NCBI GenBank assembly: GCA_015058155.1
Contig: SVCW01000003.1
Span: forward strand, 1 to 64,000
Direction: 5' to 3'
DNA length: 64,000 nt
From: Clostridiales bacterium
GTDB lineage: Bacteria; Bacillota; Clostridia; Peptostreptococcales; Anaerovoracaceae
The position numbers and the translations under genes are program-made. Positions 9,196 to 17,327 of the stretch are shown here, in pieces (within the stretch, counting starts at the first letter, position 1; each line of letters begins with the position of its first letter). A model generated the notes under the pieces. That model worked only from the letters and a program-made list of their open reading frames with translations, was not told the origin of the DNA and did no database searches.

Positions 9196-10932
9196 CTATC
9201 TTCCTGTCTTTTCTTCGTTTACAATCGTGATTGCTGCTTCGATTGCTGCTTCGATTGTCATATCAGTTTTTTCTGCATCTCTTCTGAGCTTGTATTCAAC
9301 ATTTCCTGATGCAGCGCCTCTTCCTACTGTAATTCTTACAGGAATACCGAGGAGGTCTGCGTCCTTGAACTTAACTCCAGGTCTTTCGTCTCTGTCATCA
9401 AGGAGAACTTCAACGCCTGCCTTCTGAAGTGCAGCGTAGATATCTTCAGCAACCTTTGACTGAGTTTCGTCAGCTGCATTGACAAGTGTCACGATTACAT
9501 GGTATGGAGCTACTGACATCGGCCAGATAATACCGTTTTCATCATGGTGCTGTTCAACGATAGCTGAAAGTGTACGAGTTACTCCGATTCCGTAGCAACC
9601 CATAACGATAAGCTTGTCTTCCTGATTTTCATCCTTGTAGTAAGCACCCATTGAAGCTGAGTACTTAGTTCCGAGCTTGAATACCTGTCCTACTTCGATA
9701 CCGCGTGCATGCTTTACAGGAGCGCCGCATACTGGACATGGATCGCCTTCCTTGAGAGTCTTGAGGTCGCAAACGATGTCACCCTTGTAATCTCTTCCGT
9801 AGTTAACGTTCTTGATATGGTGGTCAACCTTGCAAGCTCCTGCGCAGAGGTTCTTCATGCCAGTAAGTTCGCTGTCAACAACAACGATACAGTCGTGAAG
9901 TCCGACAGGACCTGTGAATCCGCCAACACAGCCAGTTGCTGCAGACATCTTTTCTTCGTCAGCAAATGCGATTGCGTGTTCCGGAATATCAAGTGCGTTT
10001 ACGAGCTTGATCATGTTGAGTTCTCTGTCGCCTCTTACGAATGCTGCTACGTATCCGTCTTCTTTTCCTTCCTTGTCATACTTTACAAAGAGGAGAGCCT
10101 TGATAGTCTGCTTTGTATCAAGTTCGAGGTAGTTTGCTACTTCTTCGATTGTCTTAGTTCCAGGAGTATAAACTTCTTCCATTGGAAGCATTTCTGCATC
10201 ACATGGAGCGTCATCTCTTGTTTCTGCTCTTTCTGTTGTAGCTGCCATGCTGCAGTGTTCGCAGTAAGCGATTTCTGATTCACCTACTTCAGCAAGTGCA
10301 GTGAATTCATGTGAGTTATTTCCTCCGATTGCTCCTGAGTCAGCTTCTACAGGTCTGAACATGAGTCCGCATCTGCTGAAAACGTTTGTGTATGCATCGT
10401 ACATATCATCGTAACTCTTGTCGAGTCCTGCTTCGTCCTTATCAAATGAATAGCTGTCCTTCATGATGAATTCTCTGCTTCTCATAAGTCCGAATCTTGG
10501 ACGAGCTTCGTCTCTGTACTTTGTCTGGATCTGATAGAGGTTCTGAGGAAGCTGTCTGTATGAGCTGATGTCGTTTCTTACGATATCAGTAAAAACTTCT
10601 TCGTGTGTTGGTCCGAGGCAGAAGTCTCTTCCGTTTCTGTCTTTGATTCTCCAGAGTTCAGGACCGTACGCATACCATCTTCCTGATTCTTCCCAGAGTT
10701 CTGAAGGCTGAACGGCTGACATGTGAATTTCCTGTGCTCCCTTGGCATCCATTTCTTCACGAACGATATCTTCAATCTTTCTGATTGAGCGCCAACCGAA
10801 AGGCATGAATCCGTAAACACCTGAAGCAAGCTTTCTGATCATTCCTGTTCTTAAAAGAAGAATATGGCTTGCGATTTCTGCTTCGTTTGGTACTTCTCTT
10901 AAAGTCTTTAAGTGCATCTTTGAAAGTCTCAT
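9196..10932 (-). CDS. proS: Prolyl-tRNA synthetase (bacterial type with editing domain)
   Basis: 578-residue class II synthetase. The N-terminal catalytic core has motif 2 around RDEARPRFGLMRSREF, an insertion (editing) domain spans about 220-400, and the C-terminal anticodon-binding domain begins near VAPYHVIVTLV. Two Cys-rich patches (CEHC in the insertion and CPVCG before the last core segment) look like zinc knuckles. Its place after ispDF is conserved in clostridia. It charges tRNA-Pro and clears mischarged alanyl-tRNA-Pro. Confidence 0.97.
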   Translation of the reverse strand: MRLSKMHLKTLREVPNEAEIASHILLLRTGMIRKLASGVYGFMPFGWRSIRKIEDIVREEMDAKGAQEIHMSAVQPSELWEESGRWYAYGPELWRIKDRNGRDFCLGPTHEEVFTDIVRNDISSYRQLPQNLYQIQTKYRDEARPRFGLMRSREFIMKDSYSFDKDEAGLDKSYDDMYDAYTNVFSRCGLMFRPVEADSGAIGGNNSHEFTALAEVGESEIAYCEHCSMAATTERAETRDDAPCDAEMLPMEEVYTPGTKTIEEVANYLELDTKQTIKALLFVKYDKEGKEDGYVAAFVRGDRELNMIKLVNALDIPEHAIAFADEEKMSAATGCVGGFTGPVGLHDCIVVVDSELTGMKNLCAGACKVDHHIKNVNYGRDYKGDIVCDLKTLKEGDPCPVCGAPVKHARGIEVGQVFKLGTKYSASMGAYYKDENQEDKLIVMGCYGIGVTRTLSAIVEQHHDENGIIWPMSVAPYHVIVTLVNAADETQSKVAEDIYAALQKAGVEVLLDDRDERPGVKFKDADLLGIPVRITVGRGAASGNVEYKLRRDAEKTDMTIEAAIEAAITIVNEEKTGR

Positions 10933-10959
10933 TTTATATTATCTCCTTGTTTAATAATC

Positions 10960-12096
10960 TTAGTTTTTCTGTAATGTGCACACTGCCTGCGCAGCAATGC
11001 CTTCGCCCCGGCCCGTAAAGCCAAGACCTTCTTCAGTTGTAGCCTTTACACTTACCCTTTCGGGAGCTATCGAAAGTGCTTCGGCTATATGATGTTTCAT
11101 TCTCTCTTTATAAGGAGAAATTTTCGGTCGTTCAGCTATGAGCGTTGCATCGATATTGCCGATTTCATAGCCGTTTGAGCGAAGAAGTTCGCCTACATGA
11201 GCAAGCAGTTTAAGACTTGATATGCCCTTGTAGCGAGGATCGCTGTCCGGAAAGTGCTGTCCGATATCACCAAGCGCAGCAGCGCCAAGAAGTGCATCAG
11301 AGATTGCGTGCAGTAGCACATCTGCGTCAGAATGACCGAGGAGGCCTTTTTCATACTCGATTTCAACGCCGCCAAGTATCAGTTTGCGTCCCGGGACAAG
11401 TCTGTGAACATCATACCCTGTGCCTATTCTTGTTTCCATAGGAAGGTCCTCTCTTGTTGTAATCTTGAAATTCGAATAGCTTCCCGGAATCATTGCTACC
11501 GGAAGTCCGAGTCTTTCCACAAGACTTCCGTCATCTGTTCCGTAATAACCATCCGACCATGCTCTGTTATATGCTTCAGTAATAATATTTCTTTCGAAAG
11601 TCTGAGGTGTCTGTACGATGAAAAGATTGTCTCGTTCAAGCGTAATTCCGCCGTTTCTAATTGTATCTTTAACCGGAACCGCCGCAGTACATGCATTGTG
11701 TTTCATAACACCTTCAAGTGATGCTTCGATGATTTCATCCGTAACATAAGGTCTTGCACAATCATGAATCATGACGTAGTCAAATCCGCTGACCTTCGAC
11801 AATTCTCTCAGGCCTGCACCGACTGACTCCTGTCTCTCCTTCCCGCCCGGAACCATACATCTTATCTTTTTGAATCCGCCGAGAAGTTCTTCATAAGTCC
11901 TCCAGTACTTTCCGTTTATAACTACGCATATATCGTCAACATACTCGTTTTCTTCGAATATTGCGAGTGTTTTTTTTACCATCGGGACTCCGCCGATTGT
12001 CATGAACTGCTTCGGAAGTCCTTCCTTCCCGCCATTCATTCGGGTACCCGAACCCGCGGCTGCTATAATAACGCCTACGGTCTTTCCTTTGTACAT
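10960..12096 (-). CDS. ispDF: Bifunctional IspD/IspF (MEP isoprenoid pathway)
   Basis: 378-residue fusion. Residues 1 to about 215 are the IspD cytidylyltransferase (AAAGSGTRM nucleotide-binding start, [13 protein letters not shown]). Residues from about 220 are IspF, the 2-C-methyl-D-erythritol 2,4-cyclodiphosphate synthase ([11 protein letters not shown] with metal ligands, [13 protein letters not shown]). It covers steps 3 and 5 of the non-mevalonate pathway. The fusion occurs in various bacteria; many Firmicutes keep two adjacent genes at this locus. Confidence 0.96.
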   Translation of the reverse strand: MYKGKTVGVIIAAAGSGTRMNGGKEGLPKQFMTIGGVPMVKKTLAIFEENEYVDDICVVINGKYWRTYEELLGGFKKIRCMVPGGKERQESVGAGLRELSKVSGFDYVMIHDCARPYVTDEIIEASLEGVMKHNACTAAVPVKDTIRNGGITLERDNLFIVQTPQTFERNIITEAYNRAWSDGYYGTDDGSLVERLGLPVAMIPGSYSNFKITTREDLPMETRIGTGYDVHRLVPGRKLILGGVEIEYEKGLLGHSDADVLLHAISDALLGAAALGDIGQHFPDSDPRYKGISSLKLLAHVGELLRSNGYEIGNIDATLIAERPKISPYKERMKHHIAEALSIAPERVSVKATTEEGLGFTGRGEGIAAQAVCTLQKN

Positions 12097-12111
12097 GGTA
12101 TTCCTCCGCTA

Positions 12112-13218
12112 TTATTTCTTCGGTTTTGCAAAAATCATACGTCCGGCAGCAGTCTGAAGTACACTTGTGACATTTACATCAATTGTCTGTCCGATAAACT
12201 TTCTTCCGTCTTCAACTACAATCATTGTTCCGTCATCGAGGTACGCAACAGCCTGATCGTATTCCTTACCTTCCTTCACAAGGAAGAGCTGCATTGTTTC
12301 TCCCGGAAGCACTACAGGCTTAAGTGTGTTTGCAAGTTCATTGATGTTGAGAACTTCAACACCCTTGATTGCTGCAACTTTGTTGAGATTGAAATCGTTT
12401 GTTACAACCTTTCCGTTCATGATCTGAGCAAGCTTGAGAAGCTTTACATCAACTTCCGGAATCTCATCAAGTGCTTTTTCACCTGTCGTATTATAAATTT
12501 CTATTCCGTAATCAATCTGGATTCTGTTTAAAATATCAAGACCTCTTCTGCCGCGCTGACGCTTGAGCGAATCTGATGAATCGGCAATATGGCGAAGTTC
12601 CACAAGTACAAACTCCGGAATAACTATCTTGCCTTCAATAAAGCCTGTCTTCATGATATCTGCGATTCTTCCGTCAATGATAACTGAAGTATCAAGAATC
12701 TTCGGAGTCGCGTCATTTGATTTCTTGCTCTTACCGCCTACAGTCTGTGTTCTTCTGTATGAAAGAAGAGTAGTAATGAGGTCCGGTCCTTTCTTAGTCG
12801 CGATAACGATTCCAAGATATGCAAGGAGCAGATATGTTCCGAGCGTAAGCACAAGTGAAAGCCACGGAATCTGGAATGTTTCGTAGATTCTTACGATAAG
12901 GCTTGCTATCAGAAGTGCTATTACAAGACCTACAAGTCCGCTTATCATATCAGTACTCGAAACACCTTTGAGCTCTGTTTCAATAGTTGCTGCAGCAATC
13001 TTTCCCTGCTTCTTGAAAACCGGTGTCATTGTAATGAATAATAATCCAAAAATAATAGCAAAAACAGCGGCCACTCCGAACATTTCCATTTCGTTCAGGC
13101 CAATCCCGAATCCATCATTCCCTGTAAGGCTTAAGACAAAGTCCAACAGTCTGAAAACTCCGTATCCTACAACGCCACCAAGTATCGCAGTAAGAAGCTT
13201 TATAAGTTTCTTTATCAT
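12112..13218 (-). CDS. PIN/TRAM domain membrane protein (YacL-like)
   Basis: 368 residues: four predicted membrane helices in the first 145 residues, then a PIN nuclease-like domain starting at KILDTSVIIDGRI with conserved acidic residues, and a C-terminal TRAM-like beta domain. This is the YacL family, found beside radA in Firmicutes; its function is not well established and RNA cleavage is inferred from the PIN fold. The ATG has GGAGG 7 nt upstream. A long leader precedes it. Confidence 0.9.
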   Translation of the reverse strand: MIKKLIKLLTAILGGVVGYGVFRLLDFVLSLTGNDGFGIGLNEMEMFGVAAVFAIIFGLLFITMTPVFKKQGKIAAATIETELKGVSSTDMISGLVGLVIALLIASLIVRIYETFQIPWLSLVLTLGTYLLLAYLGIVIATKKGPDLITTLLSYRRTQTVGGKSKKSNDATPKILDTSVIIDGRIADIMKTGFIEGKIVIPEFVLVELRHIADSSDSLKRQRGRRGLDILNRIQIDYGIEIYNTTGEKALDEIPEVDVKLLKLAQIMNGKVVTNDFNLNKVAAIKGVEVLNINELANTLKPVVLPGETMQLFLVKEGKEYDQAVAYLDDGTMIVVEDGRKFIGQTIDVNVTSVLQTAAGRMIFAKPKK

Positions 13219-13377
13219 ATTTTTTCCTCCTTTCCTTAAATATTCAACCGGCGCAGATTTCCCCTCATCTGCGCTAAGGGATACAGGCCTTCCTCTGATA
13301 CCGAAAATTGAATGATATCAGGCTCTTCTGCCGGTATGCGCTTGCCTAAAAGTGGCCAAACTCCCCCAGTCTATACA
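13219..13377 (-). promoter_or_regulatory. Long potentially structured 5' leader of the PIN/TRAM gene
   Basis: From the predicted start site to the ATG there are about 160 nt. The leader contains a strong 8-bp hairpin (13251-13258 with 13267-13274, GCGCAGAT/ATCTGCGC). It also has two mutually exclusive pairings around the segment CGGTATCA: ATACCG with CGGTAT, or TGATA with TATCA. I match it to no known riboswitch class. The remaining 13413-13553 up to the response regulator holds no gene I can see. Confidence 0.4.
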
Positions 13378-13383
13378 TAGTAA

Positions 13384-13412
13384 ATTATACTCCCAATTGC
13401 ATCCATATGCAA
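13384..13412 (-). promoter_or_regulatory. Promoter of the PIN/TRAM gene
   Basis: Minus-strand TTGCAT (13407-13412), 17-nt spacer, TATAAT (13384-13389). Likely starts the operon running through ispDF and proS. Confidence 0.65.
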
Positions 13413-13553
13413 TACGAAAAGCATGCATGAACACTATCTTTAAATGCTGCCCGCCATCCTCTTTCCATCACTTTTTCACGAAAAAAACACAATAAGTCGC
13501 TATTATAATGTATAATTAAGATAATTACTATCGCCAGCTAAGGAGGAAATATA

Positions 13554-14228
13554 ATGTACAAACTTCTTATAGTAGATGACGAACAGAAAATACGCGAAGT
13601 TATACGTGAATATTCAGAGTTCAACGGTTATGCCGTTGACGAAGCAGAAGACGGCATGAGCGCAGTCGGCCTTGTGAAACTAAACGACTATGATCTTATC
13701 ATCATGGACATCATGATGCCTAAACTTGATGGTTTTACAGCCTGCAAGGAAATCAGAAAAATCAAGAATATACCTATAATAATGCTCAGCGCAAGAGGTG
13801 AGGAATACGACAAGCTATTCGGTTTCGAACTCGGTATCGATGATTATGTAGTGAAACCTTTCAGCCCTAAGGAACTTATGGCCCGCATCAATGCTGTTAT
13901 TTCAAGAACCAAGGCTTCTTCGGAAGAGATAAGCGACGAGCTCGTCTTTGATGGTCTTGTAATCAACATCCCTGCAAGAACAGTTACTGTAGACGGAGAA
14001 AAAGTTGATCTTACTCCAAAGGAATACGATTTACTCTTTTATCTTGTAAAGAATAAGAACCTTGCTCTTTCAAGGGACAAGCTTCTTCAGGATATATGGG
14101 GATACGATTTCTTCGGTGACGACAGAACAATCGATACGCACATAAAGAATCTTCGTAACAATCTCGGACCTTACAGAGACTTCATCGTTACATTAAGAGG
14201 GGTGGGTTATAAGTTTGAGTCCGAATAA
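13554..14228 (+). CDS. OmpR-family response regulator
   Basis: 224 residues: receiver domain (1-118) with acidic pocket D8/D9, phosphoacceptor D52 in IMDIMMPK and the conserved Lys in VVKPFSP, then a winged-helix DNA-binding domain (about 125-224, with LTPKEYDLL and RTIDTHIKNLR). An AAGGAGG site lies 6 nt before the ATG, and TATAAT-like hexamers lie at 13504-13516. It overlaps the histidine kinase, its evident partner. The signal sensed is unknown. Confidence 0.95.
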   Translation: MYKLLIVDDEQKIREVIREYSEFNGYAVDEAEDGMSAVGLVKLNDYDLIIMDIMMPKLDGFTACKEIRKIKNIPIIMLSARGEEYDKLFGFELGIDDYVVKPFSPKELMARINAVISRTKASSEEISDELVFDGLVINIPARTVTVDGEKVDLTPKEYDLLFYLVKNKNLALSRDKLLQDIWGYDFFGDDRTIDTHIKNLRNNLGPYRDFIVTLRGVGYKFESE

Positions 14229-15666
14229 TAACTACTATCCGGGAAAAACTTCATATTCATTTACGCCCGACCTAAAAAGCCTGAAGTTCAAATTGTGGCT
14301 TCATTTTTTCCTGTTTACGGTACTCATCCTCGGGCTCCTCTGGTTCCTTCAGATTTTCTTCCTGAACAACTACTATGAAGAAATGAAAATCAAGGATACA
14401 AACACTATAGCCCACGAGATTACACTGATGTACGGTGAAGAAGGATTCATCGAAGAAATATCCGATTTATCGTCAAATAACGATATGTACATTCATATCG
14501 AGGCGAGCGACGGTTCAATCATATTCGAACCGACAACATATGGTAGCAAACATATGGGATACGCCACATATCTCAAGGAAGTGGAGCGTGTAAAAGCAGA
14601 ACTCGCAGTTTCACCGCAGCCAAGTGTTGCTCTGACAATTCCGGTGGAAGATACGAACTATAAGGTACTGGCATACGGAACATTTCTTGATACGACTCCG
14701 GGGCGTGAAATAGTACTTTACCTTTTCTCGCCGCTCTATCCGGTTGAATCGACAATATCGATTTTAAGGAGCCAGCTTTTCACCGTTACAGCGCTTTCGC
14801 TTCTTTTTGCATCACTCATCGGCATATACCTTGCAATGCGTATCGTAAAACCGATTGAAAGCATCAATAAAAATGCAAAGAGACTTGCCAAAGGTGAATA
14901 CGGAATCAGGTTCCAGGGAGGTCATTACTCTGAAATCATAGATCTTGCCGATACTCTCACATATACTTCATTAGAACTTGAAAAAGCAAGCAATCTTCAG
15001 ATGGACCTCATAGCAAACGTTTCTCACGACATAAGAACTCCGCTTACCATGGTCAAGTCCTATGCTGAAATGATCCGCGATCTTTCAGGCGATAACCCCG
15101 AAAAGAGAAATGCTCACCTTCAGGTAATAATTGATGAAGCAGACAGACTCAATGTTCTTGTTTCCGATATGCTTGCTATGTCAAAGATGCAGTCAGGAGT
15201 TTCTGCAATAGAAAAAACAACTTTCTCTATTAAGGAAGCAACCGAATCAATCCTTCAGTCTTACGGCGTACTTATAGAACAGGATGGATATACTATTGTG
15301 TTTAACTGTCCTGAAGATATAAGAGTATACGCTGACGAAGCCAAAATCAAACAGGTTATCTCAAACCTTATAAACAATGCAGTAAAGTATTGCGGTGAAG
15401 ATAAGACCGTAAGTGTAAACATCGCAAAGAAACACGGAAAGATGCGTTTTGAAGTTACTGATAATGGCATGGGTATAGATCCTTCAGAGCTCGAACACAT
15501 CTGGGACAGATACTACAAAGCTAGTACCAACCACGTAAGATATACTTCGGGAAGCGGACTTGGTTTGTCAATCGTAAAGAATCTTCTTGTACTTCATAAA
15601 GCCGAATTCGGCGTGAACAGCGAAATCGGACACGGAAGCACATTCTGGTTTGAATTACGTATATAA
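14215..15666 (+). CDS. Sensor histidine kinase
   Basis: 483-residue membrane kinase starting at TTG, supported by AAGAGGGG about 9 nt upstream; it overlaps the response regulator by 14 nt. Membrane helices lie at about 28-50 and 187-210 and bracket an extracellular sensor of about 135 residues. A HAMP linker follows, then HisKA with the phosphorylated H271 in NVSHDIRTPL, and an HATPase_c domain with the N box (NLINNAVKY), DNGMGI and GSGLGLSIV. All catalytic boxes are intact. Confidence 0.94.
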   Translation: MSPNNNYYPGKTSYSFTPDLKSLKFKLWLHFFLFTVLILGLLWFLQIFFLNNYYEEMKIKDTNTIAHEITLMYGEEGFIEEISDLSSNNDMYIHIEASDGSIIFEPTTYGSKHMGYATYLKEVERVKAELAVSPQPSVALTIPVEDTNYKVLAYGTFLDTTPGREIVLYLFSPLYPVESTISILRSQLFTVTALSLLFASLIGIYLAMRIVKPIESINKNAKRLAKGEYGIRFQGGHYSEIIDLADTLTYTSLELEKASNLQMDLIANVSHDIRTPLTMVKSYAEMIRDLSGDNPEKRNAHLQVIIDEADRLNVLVSDMLAMSKMQSGVSAIEKTTFSIKEATESILQSYGVLIEQDGYTIVFNCPEDIRVYADEAKIKQVISNLINNAVKYCGEDKTVSVNIAKKHGKMRFEVTDNGMGIDPSELEHIWDRYYKASTNHVRYTSGSGLGLSIVKNLLVLHKAEFGVNSEIGHGSTFWFELRI

Positions 15667-15683
15667 AAACACTTCGAAATCAC

Positions 15684-15749
15684 AGAGCGGGTATATATCA
15701 GACTGAGAATGAAATTTGTGACATTCTCAGTCTGATATATACCCGCTCT
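15684..15749. repeat. 28-bp perfect inverted repeat between convergent genes
   Basis: Positions 15684-15711 are the exact reverse complement of 15722-15749, with a 10-nt loop. It lies between the ends of the histidine kinase (+) and radA (-), so it probably acts as a bidirectional terminator. Only short T-runs follow on either side, and the stem is much longer than usual for an intrinsic terminator. Confidence 0.85.
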
Positions 15750-15792
15750 TTAAAATAGAATTGTTGTTAAAACTAAATTACAAATCCAGTAA

Positions 15793-17202
15793 TCAGAGAG
15801 ACTGGATTGCGTCGCTCAGGTTTCTGACACCGATGATACGGATTCCTGCAGGAATATCGTCTTTTTTCTCAGTGAGCCTTGAAGCATTTCTTGCAGGCAT
15901 GAGAACTCTGTTGAATCCCATACGTGCTGCTTCTTTTATGATTTTGTCGGCACTCTTTACATTTCTGAGTTCTCCTGTAAGCCCTATTTCTCCGAGAATC
16001 AGCGTCTTAGAATCGATTGCAATACGCTTGTATGCAGAATATATAGCAAGTGCAACCGCAAGATCTATCGACGTATCTTCAGGTCTTAATCCACCTACAA
16101 TGTTAACATACACATCATGGTTTATAAGCGATACGCCTGCTTTTCTGTCGAGCACAGCAAGTATCATATTGAGTCTTGAAAGATCAACACCGATGCAGCT
16201 TCTTCTTGCGAAACCGATATTTGCCGGCGCCGCCAGAGCCTGTATCTCAAGGAGCAGCGGACGCGTACCTTCATAAATAGCGCTTACTGCGGCGCCCTCA
16301 GTACCTGCATCCATATCTTCAAGGAAGCTTTCTGAAAGATTTTCTACTTCCTTAAGTCCCTCTTCAACCATTTCAAACGCACCTATCTCGCTTGTTGTGC
16401 CGAAACGATTCTTTACAGAACGAAGAATCCTGAGTTCTCTGCTTCTTTCTCCTGTGAAATTAAGCACGCAGTCTACAAGATGTTCAACGATCTTCGGTCC
16501 TGCAAGTTCGCCGCTTTTTGTAACGTGCGCTACTATGAAAATTGGTACTCCCGTAACTTTTCCGACTCTCATAAGCATATTTCCGCATGCTCTTACCTGC
16601 GAAACACTTCCTGGAGCCGAATCTATATCAGCAGTATACATAGTCTGTATTGAGTCTATAATTACAAAAGCAGGCTGAAGAGTCTTGCAGACTTCTTCAA
16701 CATTTTCCATGTTTGTCTCTGAAAGAATGAAAAGGTTTTCAAGTCCTGCAGTACTGCATACTCTGTCCGCCCTCATTTTTATCTGCTCTTCTGATTCCTC
16801 CCCTGATACATAAAGAACCTTGCCATACTTCGCAGCAATATTTGATGCAGCCTGAATGATGAGCGTGGATTTTCCTATACCTGGTTCACCGGAAATAAGC
16901 GTAAGAGAACCTTTGACGAGGCCTCCTCCAAGCACGCGGTTGAGTTCACCTATTCCCGTATCAATACGGGTGTATACACCGGAACTGACTTCCTTAAGCG
17001 GCATAGCCTTTGCCTTTTTGAGACCGCCTGCTGCGTTTCCGTATGTGCCCATACTGCGACTGCGCTTATCGTCTTCATTTGTATCTATGATCTTTTCTTC
17101 TACAAAACTGTTCCATGCGCCGCAGATACACTGCCCCATCCATTTGGGACTTTCATAACCGCACTCCTGACACACAAACACCGTCTTAGCTTTCTTTGCC
17201 AT
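15793..17202 (-). CDS. radA: DNA repair protein RadA
   Basis: 469-residue RadA/Sms, the RecA-like helicase that helps branch migration in recombination. The N-terminal zinc finger has C11, C14, C25 and C27; the Walker A is GEPGIGKST; KNRFG is present; and a Lon-like C-terminal domain follows. AAAGGAGG precedes the ATG. In many Firmicutes disA and yacL follow radA. Here a two-component pair sits between radA and the yacL-like gene and no disA is present in the window. Confidence 0.97.
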   Translation of the reverse strand: MAKKAKTVFVCQECGYESPKWMGQCICGAWNSFVEEKIIDTNEDDKRSRSMGTYGNAAGGLKKAKAMPLKEVSSGVYTRIDTGIGELNRVLGGGLVKGSLTLISGEPGIGKSTLIIQAASNIAAKYGKVLYVSGEESEEQIKMRADRVCSTAGLENLFILSETNMENVEEVCKTLQPAFVIIDSIQTMYTADIDSAPGSVSQVRACGNMLMRVGKVTGVPIFIVAHVTKSGELAGPKIVEHLVDCVLNFTGERSRELRILRSVKNRFGTTSEIGAFEMVEEGLKEVENLSESFLEDMDAGTEGAAVSAIYEGTRPLLLEIQALAAPANIGFARRSCIGVDLSRLNMILAVLDRKAGVSLINHDVYVNIVGGLRPEDTSIDLAVALAIYSAYKRIAIDSKTLILGEIGLTGELRNVKSADKIIKEAARMGFNRVLMPARNASRLTEKKDDIPAGIRIIGVRNLSDAIQSL

Positions 17203-17281
17203 ATTTCCTCCTTTAATCCCAGATACGCAAACATTTGTTCTTTTCTATACTATATCACTATGGCAACGATTTGTCCATAAA

Positions 17282-17307
17282 AAAAGACCGTGCGAACACG
17301 GTCTTTT
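17282..17307. terminator. Bidirectional terminator between the EF-G-like gene and radA
   Basis: AAAAGACCGTG and CACGGTCTTTT form an 11-bp stem with a CGAA tetraloop and T-runs on both strands. It ends the EF-G-like transcript, so radA is probably transcribed separately. Confidence 0.9.
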
Positions 17308-17327
17308 GAATACTTTTGTATTTCGAT

